DNA from: JARFVT01 sp036677425 | Lineage (GTDB): Bacteria; Pseudomonadota; Alphaproteobacteria; UBA8366; Aestuariispiraceae | Assembly (NCBI GenBank): GCA_036677425.1 | Contig: JARFVT010000013.1 | Location: 1,984,001 to 2,048,000 of the forward strand | Length of the DNA: 64,000 bases | Direction: 5' to 3' | Part shown: positions 1 through 8,897 of the stretch, piece after piece | Position numbering within the stretch: position 1 is the stretch's first letter | Layout: every line of letters begins with the position of its first letter | Notes under the pieces: generated by a model | What the model saw: only the letters and a program-made list of their open reading frames with translations | What the model was told of the DNA's origin: nothing | The model's database searches: none | Position numbers and translations under genes: made by a program

Positions 1-990
1 TATTGGTGGCTGTATATACATATATATGCTGGCTATATACTTATTTGCTTATTATCTTTTCGCCTAATTTGGGGCGTTATTGGCAGTTATTATAGCCGCT
101 TTGATAGCTTTCCCCTATCTCGTTTAATGCTAATAAAACATCTAAAAAATATTTATAATGGTAAATCCAAGCAATATACGGGGCATAACCCTGTTGGTGC
201 ATGGGTCATCATTATTTTATTAAGCATATTAATTTTGCTTTTAATAACGGGTTTGCTTGTATGGGGCGGCGTGGAAAATAATGGCCCATTAGCCAATATC
301 ATCGGTTATCAAACTGGGCTATTAAATAAAGATATCCACGAAGCGTTATCGGCCATACTTATGGGGATGATTGCAATTCATATCATGGGTATATTAATCG
401 AAACCATATATTTTAAACATCCATTAATTAAATCAATGATTACTGGTAAAAAGACGTTCAGAAATAATAAAATAACAGTAATGCCGTATCATTCACTTTA
501 TGGTGGGATTGTATTTTTATGCATCGCCTTGGCATTATTTTATTGGGTTAATATTTCAACAGCAAAATCCATAGATATTAAAGCCAATTCAATCTATCAA
601 CAAGAATGCGGCGATTGCCACACTCCCCATCACCCAAGCCTTCGCACAGCAGAAAATTGGCAATCTATTATGACGGGATTAACAAATCATTACGGCGAAA
701 ATGCCAACCTTAATGCAGCAACTACCGCTAAAATCACTCAATATTTACTGCAAAATAATGCAAATATATTTGATACTAAAGCTGCTCATGAAATTGGTCG
801 CAATAATACAATAACCATGCGAATGACCGATACCAAATATTGGCAAAAAAAACATAAAAAAATTAAAACTGAAGATTTTTCTATATCCACAGTCGGTTCC
901 AAAATCAACTGTAACGCCTGTCATAACGATGCAGATACAGGGCATTTCAGTTCTGCTGAAATTAAACTTCCACAAGGAATAAAACCATGA
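1..990 (+). CDS. Cytochrome b561 fused to C-terminal diheme cytochrome c (DHC), 5' truncated by window edge
   Basis: The reading frame is open from base 1, so the gene starts before the window; an internal ATG at 127 would cut off the first b561 helix. Visible residues 1-145 form a b-type cytochrome membrane domain: His7 in HIYAGY, an RLIWGVIGS...RF segment, a helix near residues 60-85, His113 (DIHEAL) and His127 (IAIHIMG), which are candidate heme b ligands. After another membrane helix (about 165-180) comes a periplasmic diheme domain with CGDCH (Cys203/Cys206/His207) and CNACH (Cys304/Cys307/His308), matching the DHC family. Its stop overlaps the next ATG (ATGA). In relatives, b561, DHC and SHP are separate genes forming one electron path from quinol to SHP; here two of these partners are fused. 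The fold assignment is firm; the physiological substrate is unknown. Confidence 0.85.
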   Translation, partial: YWWLYIHIYAGYILICLLSFRLIWGVIGSYYSRFDSFPLSRLMLIKHLKNIYNGKSKQYTGHNPVGAWVIIILLSILILLLITGLLVWGGVENNGPLANIIGYQTGLLNKDIHEALSAILMGMIAIHIMGILIETIYFKHPLIKSMITGKKTFRNNKITVMPYHSLYGGIVFLCIALALFYWVNISTAKSIDIKANSIYQQECGDCHTPHHPSLRTAENWQSIMTGLTNHYGENANLNAATTAKITQYLLQNNANIFDTKAAHEIGRNNTITMRMTDTKYWQKKHKKIKTEDFSISTVGSKINCNACHNDADTGHFSSAEIKLPQGIKP

Positions 991-1394
991 AAAAATTATT
1001 GATAACTATGATTAGCATATTTCCATTAACATTACCCGCCCCCATATGGGCATCATCTTTACTTGATCAATATGCTTATCAAGCAAAGCAAGAATTTCCC
1101 GACTTTAAGGGTTTTTCAACCAAAGATGGAGAGGTGTTTTTCTTAAAAAATCATAATATGGGTAAAATAGCAACTCCCGCCTGCACATCTTGCCATGGGG
1201 AAAGCCCGAAACAAATAGGCTCAACGAGAGCGGGAAAAACCATAGCACCACTTGCCATATCCATATCACCACAACGTTATATGGATAAAGCCAAAGTCGA
1301 AAAATGGTTCAATCGTAACTGCAATAGCATTTTAGGTCGAGCCTGCACCGTAATTGAAAAAGGCAATTTTATCACATTCATGCAAAGCCAGTAA
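987..1394 (+). CDS. shp: SHP-like monoheme cytochrome c (DUF1924)
   Basis: A 135-residue exported protein with a signal peptide ending near ASS at residue 24. It has one heme site, CTSCH (Cys66/Cys69/His70), and the family signature late in the chain (RYMDKAKVEKWFNRNCNSIL, then GRACT). In sphaeroides heme protein (SHP) the distal heme ligand is an Asn that leaves on reduction so that O2 or NO can bind; NRNCN in this region is the likely counterpart, and the two nearby Cys could form the family disulfide. It is translationally coupled to the b561-DHC gene (4-base overlap) and followed 23 bases later by a free DHC. Role inferred: terminal small-molecule-binding acceptor of this electron path. 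Confidence 0.82.
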   Translation: MKKLLITMISIFPLTLPAPIWASSLLDQYAYQAKQEFPDFKGFSTKDGEVFFLKNHNMGKIATPACTSCHGESPKQIGSTRAGKTIAPLAISISPQRYMDKAKVEKWFNRNCNSILGRACTVIEKGNFITFMQSQ

Positions 1395-1417
1395 CTATTC
1401 ATTTTAAGGAGATAATT

Positions 1418-1894
1418 ATGGTTAATAAATTATATTTTAGCGTTACAGCAATGTTTCTAATGGCGGCATTTTCCCACAGCCATGCAGATCAACGATATAA
1501 TCCAATTAGCGATCAAATAACGTTAAAAGAATGCGGCGAATGCCATATGGCATTTCAACCACAAATGTTACCGCAAAGATCTTGGATAGCCATTATGGGG
1601 AAATTAAATGACCATTTTGGCGAAGATGCATCATTAGATGAAGTTACCGTTAAACATATTGAAGAGTATTTGATAAATAATTCAGCTGATGCTGGATGGT
1701 GGAGTGGTAAATTTATGCGCGGGATTAAAGGTAACGCGGCACCTATTCACATTACCAAAACGCCATATTGGCTACATAAGCATGATGATGATGAATTGCC
1801 TAAACAAATTTGGGACAGCCCAAAAATTAAAACTAAAGCCAATTGTCTTGCCTGCCATCCACGGGCGATGCAAGGTGATTATGATGATGATTAG
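1418..1894 (+). CDS. dhc: Diheme cytochrome c (DHC)
   Basis: A 158-residue periplasmic cytochrome with a signal peptide (cleavage near SHA/D, about residue 24). It has two heme motifs, CGECH (Cys39/Cys42/His43) and CLACH (Cys143/Cys146/His147), with the spacing seen in the DHC domain fused to the preceding b561. The middle part (PQRSWIAIMGKLNDHFGEDA) aligns by eye with NWQSIMTGLTNHYGENA of the fusion protein, so the two are paralogous domains. A good ribosome site (AAGGAG) precedes the ATG. DHC proteins donate electrons to SHP, encoded directly upstream. The cluster therefore holds two DHC copies, one membrane-tethered and one soluble. Confidence 0.85.
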   Translation: MVNKLYFSVTAMFLMAAFSHSHADQRYNPISDQITLKECGECHMAFQPQMLPQRSWIAIMGKLNDHFGEDASLDEVTVKHIEEYLINNSADAGWWSGKFMRGIKGNAAPIHITKTPYWLHKHDDDELPKQIWDSPKIKTKANCLACHPRAMQGDYDDD

Positions 1895-1938
1895 CAATCA
1901 TATAATATGTAAAAAAAATAGGATAGTAAGGAATAATC

Positions 1939-2451
1939 ATGCAAATAGCGCAAAAAACATCAGTTGAAATAAAGTCTTTGATCTTTTCATTTTTGATAAT
2001 CACAATTTGCCAATTTTTCTTCCTTATTGATATTTATGCTGATTTTTTCCGCATAGATATCGATACAAGCTGGTTCGATCATGATCAAATAGAATTATTT
2101 GCCGTCATTAGCCTTACTTTTGCAATGGTTGTTATCGGCAAACAGATATGGCAACTTTTACGTGAGAATAGTAAATTTAAAGATTCGATACAGGTCGCAT
2201 CGGGAGAGCTTTTAACTGTTATATATTATCATTTTGCAGGATGGAAATTATCACCTTCAGAAATCGAAGTTGCACTTATGCTAATCAAGGGTTTTTCCAC
2301 ACAAGAAATTGCAAATTTAAGGAACACCAAAATGGGAACAGTCAAAAGCCAAACCAGTAGTATCTATCGAAAAGCCAACATTAGTGGCCGAAATGAATTG
2401 GTAGCATATTTTGTAGAAGATTTATTAGGGGAAAAATATCTTGAAAAATAA
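1939..2451 (+). CDS. Membrane-anchored LuxR-type transcriptional regulator
   Basis: A 170-residue protein with two predicted N-terminal membrane helices (about residues 12-32 and 50-70) and a C-terminal LuxR/GerE helix-turn-helix: LSPSEIEVALMLIKGFSTQEIA, then GTVKSQTSSIYRKANISGRNEL. No receiver or ligand-binding domain is present, so any signal must come through the membrane part. AAGGAAT precedes the ATG. It lies 44 bases after the DHC gene on the same strand, suggesting it regulates the cytochrome cluster, perhaps in response to redox or membrane state; that role is inference. DNA-binding assignment is firm. Confidence 0.8.
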   Translation: MQIAQKTSVEIKSLIFSFLIITICQFFFLIDIYADFFRIDIDTSWFDHDQIELFAVISLTFAMVVIGKQIWQLLRENSKFKDSIQVASGELLTVIYYHFAGWKLSPSEIEVALMLIKGFSTQEIANLRNTKMGTVKSQTSSIYRKANISGRNELVAYFVEDLLGEKYLEK

Positions 2452-2597
2452 TAACCATTAGCTAAACCGTCAAATGATATTATCTCGATTATATTGATGT
2501 AACTATGTGATTGATACAATGAATATATATGGCTAATATAATAATATCTTATCGTAAAATTTCAAATTTAGTTTAGTTTAAGGTTATTATATTTATC

Positions 2598-5500
2598 ATG
2601 TCAAATGCACCATCAACAACCGATGCAATCGCCGCATTGCAATCTATTTACGGCTTATCTGGAACTGCTAAAGCTCTTGTCGGAGAAATTGATGCAAATT
2701 TCCATATTATTTGCGATAATCGCCAAGAATTTATATTAAAATTACACTACTCAGATAGTGATCCAGCCAATGATTTAGAAAATTTAAAATTTCAAAATGA
2801 TGCGCTTAACCATTTGGCAAATAGCAATATAAAATCACGCGTGCCACAATTAACGCCAACTATCGATGGCAATGATATGGGCAAATATAAATCATCCAAC
2901 GGCATTATATATACAAGCCGCCTGTTAACATGGATGGATGGTATTATATGGTCTGATATGGCAAAAAAGACTAGCGATAATAAAAATGCGGCCTATAATC
3001 TTGGTGATTATCTGGCACGGCTCGACCTTGCACTTATGGGGTTAGAAACGAACAATAAAGATACTTATTTTTTATGGGATGCAAGATATGCAGGTGATTT
3101 AATTCCCCATGTTAAAGACATAGAAGATTGCGAAATACAAAATATAGCTGGTGATATATTACAAAATTTTAAAAATAATATTGCCGATGAACTTGCAAAA
3201 ACACCAATGCAAATAATTCACAATGATGCCAATGTTAATAATATTTTATTAACGCCAAATAATGAAATTTGCGGCATTATTGATTTTGGCGATATTATTC
3301 ATGCTCATAGGGTGCAGGACTTGGGGGTTGCGGGTTGTTATTTAATGTTCAATTGCAATAACCCAATGGATCAACTTATCAGTTTTATTCAAGGTTATCA
3401 CAATAAAAATCCATTATTAGAAAGCGAAATTGCCTTAATTTTTCAATTAATATTGATACGTTTAACCCAAAGCATCATCCAAGCAGCAAGGCAAATAAAA
3501 CAAAATCCTGATAATGAATATTTGCTAGTCAGTCAAAATGATGCATCGGCATTATTAAAATTATTATGGCAATTTAATCCGCATATGGTAAATTTCCAAC
3601 TGCGTCATGCCCTTGGCTTGGAACCAGTAGCAGGGGCAAAAAAATTACGCAATTGGTTGCGTAATAATAGTAATAAATTTGCTGAAATTTGTAATTACCC
3701 TATGAAAAGCAGTAAAAAAACCTTTTTTGATTTATCGTCTGGTAGCGATGATATCCTTGCCTTTGAAAAAGCAGGCGATACCAAAGGCCATAGCGATTAT
3801 ATATTCTCGCGCATGGCTGATGAAAAATCGCTAATTGGCATTGGTTATTATATGGAAGACCGCATAGTCTATGATACGGATGCTTTTGCCATTAAAAATT
3901 CCACTGAACGCCGCACAATGCATATGGGTGGCGACCTTTTCCTAAAACCCGAAGAACCAATATATGCACCGTATGATGGCAAAATAATTGCCGTTAGCAA
4001 TCGTAATTTCAAAGGCGATTATGGAGCGGTTATTTTGATGCAGCATGAAATTGACGATGGTCAGAAATTTTGGACGCTTTACGGTCATTTATCACAAGCC
4101 ACATTAAATCATGTGAAAGATGGCGATCAAATTGCCGCTGGTGATACATTGGCATGGGTTGGAGACCATCCGGATAATGGCGATTGGCCGCCACATTTAC
4201 ATTTTCAAATTTACAGCCACCTGCTTGGTATGGGTGCAAGTATCGACGGAGTTGCCCCATTAAGCCTGCTTTCCATCTGGCAAGATATAAGCCCTGACCC
4301 TAATTTAATTTTAGGCGCACCCGAAGGCATGCGGGCATCAATTCAACGCGACAAAGAATATTTAATTGCTGAGCGTAAAAAACATCTTAGCCGCACAATG
4401 TCATTGGCCTATAATGATCCATTAAAAATCGTTAAAGGTCGCGGGGCATATTTATATGATGAAAATGGCAATAAATGGCTTGATATGGTCAATAATGTTT
4501 GCCATGTGGGACATTGCCACCCGCGTGTTGTTAAGGCAGGACAACAACAAATGGCGCAATTAAACACCAACAGCCGTTATTTACATGATAATTTAGTCGA
4601 ATATGTCAACCGTTTGCTCGATACATTTCCTGATGAGCTAGATACATGTTTCTTGGTTAATTCTGGCAGCGAGGCCAATGATCTTGCCATGCGCTTGGCA
4701 AAGCTTCACACGGGCGGTGATGGGGTTGTGGTGCTTGATAATGCCTATCACGGGCATTTATCGTCAATGATTGATATCAGCCCATATAAATTTAACGGCA
4801 AAGGTGGTCAAGGCAAGCCAGATCACGTAGCAATCGCCAAAATGCCCGATGGTTTTCGCGGTGAATTTAAATATGGCGACAAAGATTATGGCATTAAATA
4901 TGCCGATGATATTAAACGATGCTTAAATGATTTAAAAAAATCTGGTCATAAGCCCGCAGTATTTTATGCCGAATCCTTACTTGGCGTTGGTGGGCAGCAT
5001 TGCCTGCCTGAAAATTATTTAAAATATGCCTATCAATATATGCGCGAAGAAGGTGCATTATGCCTTGCCGATGAAGTCCAAGTTGGTTTTGGCAGGGTTG
5101 GTTCTGATATGTGGGCGTTTAAATTGCAAGATGTTGTGCCAGATATTGTTACATTAGGAAAACCAATCGCCAATGGTCACCCAATGGCGGCGGTTATTAC
5201 CAAACGCGTCATTGCTGAAAGCTTTGTTACGGGCATGGAATATTTCAATACCTTTGCAGCAAGCCCAGTATCAAGCGCAATCGGTCTTGCGGTTTTAGAT
5301 GTTATTAGCGATGAACGCCTAAGCCATAATGCGGTAAGACAGGGTAAAAAATTAATCGATGGCTTAAAAATATTACAAAAATCCTATCCATTAATTGGCG
5401 ATATTCGCGGCGTTGGTTTATTCATTGGTGCGGAATTAGTCAAGAATTTAACAACGTTAGAACCAGATGCAGATAAAGCTAAATCCATTGTTGAAAATTT

Positions 5501-5648
5501 AAAAACTCAAAATATATTATTATCACTCGATGGCCCTGATAATAATGTTCTTAAAATGAAACCGCCAATTTGCATTAATAATGATGATATTGAATATTTT
5601 CTTAAATCATTAACCAAGGCATTTGGTGATATTTATGGCAAGACATAA
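2598..5648 (+). CDS. Three-domain protein: APH-type kinase, M23 peptidase-like, class III aminotransferase-fold
   Basis: A 1016-residue cytoplasmic protein. Residues about 1-330 are an aminoglycoside-phosphotransferase-type kinase with catalytic HND (His208 onward) and the later DFGD metal motif. Residues about 415-560 are an M23/LytM domain with its metal set (HMGGD from His442; HLHF at 533-536). Residues about 590-1010 are a class III PLP enzyme with DEVQVGFGR and the Schiff-base lysine in LGKPIANGHP (Lys855). Human homologues of the end domains are hydroxylysine kinase and the phospho-lyases for phosphohydroxylysine and phosphoethanolamine, so phosphorylation of an amino alcohol followed by phosphate elimination is plausible. 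The substrate is not determined. The gene stands alone. All visible catalytic residues are kept. Confidence 0.85.
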   Translation: MSNAPSTTDAIAALQSIYGLSGTAKALVGEIDANFHIICDNRQEFILKLHYSDSDPANDLENLKFQNDALNHLANSNIKSRVPQLTPTIDGNDMGKYKSSNGIIYTSRLLTWMDGIIWSDMAKKTSDNKNAAYNLGDYLARLDLALMGLETNNKDTYFLWDARYAGDLIPHVKDIEDCEIQNIAGDILQNFKNNIADELAKTPMQIIHNDANVNNILLTPNNEICGIIDFGDIIHAHRVQDLGVAGCYLMFNCNNPMDQLISFIQGYHNKNPLLESEIALIFQLILIRLTQSIIQAARQIKQNPDNEYLLVSQNDASALLKLLWQFNPHMVNFQLRHALGLEPVAGAKKLRNWLRNNSNKFAEICNYPMKSSKKTFFDLSSGSDDILAFEKAGDTKGHSDYIFSRMADEKSLIGIGYYMEDRIVYDTDAFAIKNSTERRTMHMGGDLFLKPEEPIYAPYDGKIIAVSNRNFKGDYGAVILMQHEIDDGQKFWTLYGHLSQATLNHVKDGDQIAAGDTLAWVGDHPDNGDWPPHLHFQIYSHLLGMGASIDGVAPLSLLSIWQDISPDPNLILGAPEGMRASIQRDKEYLIAERKKHLSRTMSLAYNDPLKIVKGRGAYLYDENGNKWLDMVNNVCHVGHCHPRVVKAGQQQMAQLNTNSRYLHDNLVEYVNRLLDTFPDELDTCFLVNSGSEANDLAMRLAKLHTGGDGVVVLDNAYHGHLSSMIDISPYKFNGKGGQGKPDHVAIAKMPDGFRGEFKYGDKDYGIKYADDIKRCLNDLKKSGHKPAVFYAESLLGVGGQHCLPENYLKYAYQYMREEGALCLADEVQVGFGRVGSDMWAFKLQDVVPDIVTLGKPIANGHPMAAVITKRVIAESFVTGMEYFNTFAASPVSSAIGLAVLDVISDERLSHNAVRQGKKLIDGLKILQKSYPLIGDIRGVGLFIGAELVKNLTTLEPDADKAKSIVENLKTQNILLSLDGPDNNVLKMKPPICINNDDIEYFLKSLTKAFGDIYGKT

Positions 5649-5678
5649 TCTGTTATAAGAATTTAAATAATTATCGCC

Positions 5679-5716
5679 TTGACCTTCCAGCAACTGGAAG
5701 CTTTATATAATATAAT
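5679..5716 (+). promoter_or_regulatory. CueR-type copper-responsive promoter of copA
   Basis: A -35 box TTGACC (5679-5684) is followed by a perfect dyad CTTCCAG-CAA-CTGGAAG (5684-5700) and an extended -10 region TATATAATATAAT (5704-5716). The gap from the -35 box to TATATA is 19 bp, the overlong spacer that MerR-family activators untwist. The dyad matches the known CueR consensus (CCTTCC...GGAAGG type). It lies 42 bases before the copA start, and a CueR-like gene follows copA. Confidence 0.88.
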
Positions 5717-5742
5717 GATAAATATGTTAAGGAATAAAGATT

Positions 5743-7941
5743 TTGCCAGAAAATATTGTAAATACAAATAATGATATTCAACAATTAAACTTTGCCATAA
5801 CAGGCATGAGCTGCGCTGGCTGTGCCAATAAATTACAACGGTTACTGGGAAAAATGGACGGGGTTACATTGGCAAATGTTAATTTTGCCGTTGAAAAGGC
5901 CGTGGTTGAATTTAAAGCCGATGATAATAATGATCATCAAAAAAACATTGAAAAACTAACCAGTGATGCGGGCTTTAAAGCCATATTCAGCAATATTAAT
6001 GATGCCCCATCAGATGCAAAAAAACCGTCAAATCGTCATATTTATATATTATTAATGGCGGTTATATTGACAATTCCATTAATGATACCGATGTTTGCAA
6101 TGTTGTTAAATATTAAATTTGACCTTGCCCCATGGCAGCAAATTTTACTGGCGACACCAGTGCAATTCATCGCGGGGGCAAGTTTTTATCGCGGTGCGTT
6201 TAAATCTATCGCCAGCGGCAGCAGCAATATGGATGTTTTGGTGGCATTAGGAACATCGGTCGCATATTTTTATAGCCTGACCGTTTGGCTAGTAGCTGGC
6301 CCCGCCGCCGCAGGGCATATCTATTTTGAATCTGCCGCCGTTATTATTACCTTGGTATTATTTGGTCGCTTTTTAGAACATAAAGCCAAGGGCAGCACCA
6401 TGGCGGCTATGAAAGCATTAAATCAATTACGGCCAAAAACCGCAAGGGTCAAACGCGGTGATATGATTTTGGAATTGCCGATAAACCAAGTGGCAATTGA
6501 TGATATAGTGATTATAAAATCGGGTGAAATGATCGCCACTGACGGCAAAGTCTTTAAGGGTAACAGCGAAGTTAACGAAGCCATGTTAACCGGTGAAGCC
6601 ATGCCAGTTATAAAATTAGTCGGCGATAATGTAACCGGCGGCAGCATCAATGGCAGTGGGTTGTTAGAAATTAAATGCAGCGCAATTGGCAATGACACCA
6701 GATTAGCAAAAATTATCCATATGGTAGAACAAGCCCAATTAGGCCGCGCCCCAATGCAGCGAATAGTCGATAAAGTAACGCAAATTTTTGTCCCTGTTAT
6801 CCTTATGATTGCCGCAGTAACATTTCTGCTTTGGCTTGGTTTAAATGGTGATTTTGAACGCGCCATAATCGCCGCCGTAGCAGTTTTAGTTATTGCATGT
6901 CCATGCGCGTTGGGCTTGGCAACACCCACCGCAATCGTTGTCGGTACGGGGGTTGGTGCAAAACACGGGATTTTATTCAAAGATGTTACCGCATTAGAAA
7001 CCGCACATAAGGTCGATGTGGTAATATTTGATAAAACCGGCACATTAACCAAAGGCAGGCCAAGCATAACCACAATAAAGGCCATCGATTTTGATGAAAA
7101 TAAATTGATGCAATTGTTAATATCGGCGCAAATATCAAGCGAACATCCATTGGCGCGGGCATTCATTGAATATGGCAAGGATAATGATATTGCCATATTG
7201 GAAACCAGCAATTTTAAATCCCACGCTGGTTTGGGAATTGAATGTCTTATTGATAATAAAAAAATATTAATTGGCAATGAAGCTTTGATGACGAGTAAAA
7301 ATATTGACCTGACAAAGCATAATATTATTGATGATAATAATGCCTATGTTATTGCCGCAATCGATGGCAATATGGCGGGAATTATCACCTTAGCCGATGA
7401 AATATACGAAGGTGCAATTAATTCGGTTAAAAATTTAAAAGCCGCAAATATTAAGGTGATATTATTATCGGGTGATCGCAAGGCCGTTGCCGTCGATGTT
7501 GGTCGCAAAATTGGCATAACAAATATAATTGCCGATGTTATGCCCGATGGCAAAGCCGCAATTGTCGCACGTTTTCAAAAACAAGGTAAAATTGTTGCTA
7601 TGGTTGGCGATGGGGTTAATGATGCCCCCGCGCTTGCCACCGCTGATATGGGGATTGCCATGGGCAGCGGCACCGATGTTGCCATTGCAAGTGCGGCTAT
7701 AACATTAATGCGCCCTGATCCGCGTTTAGTTAGCCTTGCCTTTGATTTATCAAATAAAACATTGATAAAAATTAAACAAAATTTATTTTGGGCATTCATC
7801 TATAATATTATTGGCGTGCCATTGGCGGCATTTGGCTATCTAAGCCCTGCCTTAGCGGGGGGTGCAATGGCATTATCCAGCATCAGCGTAGTTGCCAATG
7901 CCTTGTTATTAAAAACATGGCACAAGAATATTAAACGATAA
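5743..7941 (+). CDS. copA: Cu(I)-translocating P1B-type ATPase
   Basis: A 732-residue copper export pump. One N-terminal heavy-metal domain carries GMSCAGC (Cys24, Cys27). Membrane helices follow, then the metal-site CPC motif (IACPCALGLATP, Cys386), the phosphorylation motif DKTGT (Asp430), and the GDGVNDAPA hinge, all in the usual order. The start is TTG, with AAGGA at 5729-5733; no in-frame ATG fits the heavy-metal domain. The CueR-type promoter just upstream and the CueR gene 6 bases downstream make copper-induced export the clear role. Use of a single heavy-metal domain gives a shorter protein than E. coli CopA, which has two. Confidence 0.93.
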   Translation: MPENIVNTNNDIQQLNFAITGMSCAGCANKLQRLLGKMDGVTLANVNFAVEKAVVEFKADDNNDHQKNIEKLTSDAGFKAIFSNINDAPSDAKKPSNRHIYILLMAVILTIPLMIPMFAMLLNIKFDLAPWQQILLATPVQFIAGASFYRGAFKSIASGSSNMDVLVALGTSVAYFYSLTVWLVAGPAAAGHIYFESAAVIITLVLFGRFLEHKAKGSTMAAMKALNQLRPKTARVKRGDMILELPINQVAIDDIVIIKSGEMIATDGKVFKGNSEVNEAMLTGEAMPVIKLVGDNVTGGSINGSGLLEIKCSAIGNDTRLAKIIHMVEQAQLGRAPMQRIVDKVTQIFVPVILMIAAVTFLLWLGLNGDFERAIIAAVAVLVIACPCALGLATPTAIVVGTGVGAKHGILFKDVTALETAHKVDVVIFDKTGTLTKGRPSITTIKAIDFDENKLMQLLISAQISSEHPLARAFIEYGKDNDIAILETSNFKSHAGLGIECLIDNKKILIGNEALMTSKNIDLTKHNIIDDNNAYVIAAIDGNMAGIITLADEIYEGAINSVKNLKAANIKVILLSGDRKAVAVDVGRKIGITNIIADVMPDGKAAIVARFQKQGKIVAMVGDGVNDAPALATADMGIAMGSGTDVAIASAAITLMRPDPRLVSLAFDLSNKTLIKIKQNLFWAFIYNIIGVPLAAFGYLSPALAGGAMALSSISVVANALLLKTWHKNIKR

Positions 7942-7947
7942 AATAAA

Positions 7948-8349
7948 ATGAACATTGGCAAGGTTGCAAAAATTACCAATATAAGCGCCAAGACCATTCG
8001 TTATTACGATGAAATTGGCCTTGTAACACCTGCGGCGCGCAGTGCAGCAGGTTATCGTGATTATGATGATAGTGATATTCATATCCTGCAATTTGTAAAC
8101 CGTGCCAGGTCATTAAATTTTTCCATCAAAGACTGTCGCGAATTGCTATCGCTTTATAATGATAAAAATCGCGCCAGTGGTGATGTTAAAATAATTGCCA
8201 AAACCCATATGGACGAGATCAACCGCAAGATTACTGAATTAAAAGACATGCGCCAAACATTAAAAACATTAATGGATAGATGCCAAGGAAATGATAGGCC
8301 AGAATGCCCAATATTACATGGATTGGCTGGGCTGACTGCGGCTAACTAG
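7948..8349 (+). CDS. cueR: MerR-family Cu(I)-sensing regulator
   Basis: A 133-residue MerR protein: N-terminal winged helix (NIGKVAKITNISAKTIRYYDEIGL), dimerisation helix and metal loop. Cys112 and Cys120 (RCQGNDRPECPIL) and Ser77 fall at the same residue numbers as the copper-binding Cys pair and the monovalent-metal Ser of E. coli CueR. It is co-transcribed with copA after a 6-base gap, so the CueR-type promoter before copA probably gives autoregulation. Placing the regulator downstream of its target gene differs from the divergent layout of many other bacteria. Confidence 0.92.
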   Translation: MNIGKVAKITNISAKTIRYYDEIGLVTPAARSAAGYRDYDDSDIHILQFVNRARSLNFSIKDCRELLSLYNDKNRASGDVKIIAKTHMDEINRKITELKDMRQTLKTLMDRCQGNDRPECPILHGLAGLTAAN

Positions 8350-8388
8350 TTATAAATTTAAATAAACTAACATGTTTAAAGGAAAATA

Positions 8389-8877
8389 ATGTTAAAAAAA
8401 ACTATTCTAGGCTTTATAACCATTGCAGCTATAACCATTGCGGCAATGATATATTATATCAATTCCAATGATGACAAAAATAAAAAATTTTTCATTGCCG
8501 ACTATCAAAATCATAAATTAACAAATCAAGGAAAAAAATTATATCGCACCAATTGCGCCAGTTGCCATGGCGTAAAATTACAAGGACAAGAAAATTGGAA
8601 AGAAATGCTGCCAAATGGCGCTATACCTGCGCCACCACATGATGAAACAGGCCATAGCTGGCATCATGCGGATATTATATTATTTAATATAACAAAATAT
8701 GGTGGTCAAGAATTACCCATAAATAAAATTCCACGCGCCATGCCAGCCTTTGAGAATATTCTTGACGATGATGAAATAATTGCAATCATTGCCTATATAA
8801 AAAGCCGCTGGCCTGCGGTTATACAACAACGCCAAACAGGAATTAATCAACGCTATAAAATGCAAATGAAACAATGA
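8389..8877 (+). CDS. Membrane-anchored monoheme cytochrome c
   Basis: A 162-residue protein with an N-terminal membrane anchor (about residues 5-24), heme motif CASCH (Cys56/Cys59/His60), and a possible axial Met in RAMPAFENIL near residue 126. AAAGGA precedes the ATG. It follows cueR by 39 bases on the same strand, so it may be part of the copper response. Class I cytochromes of this type are often found near copper resistance genes in alphaproteobacteria, where they may help with periplasmic redox; the exact role is not known. Confidence 0.75.
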   Translation: MLKKTILGFITIAAITIAAMIYYINSNDDKNKKFFIADYQNHKLTNQGKKLYRTNCASCHGVKLQGQENWKEMLPNGAIPAPPHDETGHSWHHADIILFNITKYGGQELPINKIPRAMPAFENILDDDEIIAIIAYIKSRWPAVIQQRQTGINQRYKMQMKQ

Positions 8878-8897
8878 ATGACAATAATATATTAGCG

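Noticed and set aside
127..990. Start of the cytochrome b561 gene at ATG 127
   Set aside because: The frame is open to base 1 and the upstream part encodes a family-typical helix with a heme-ligand His, so the gene is cut by the window edge.
6423..7277. Long open frame antisense to copA (284 codons)
   Set aside because: It lies wholly inside copA with no family-like sequence; a shadow of codon usage.
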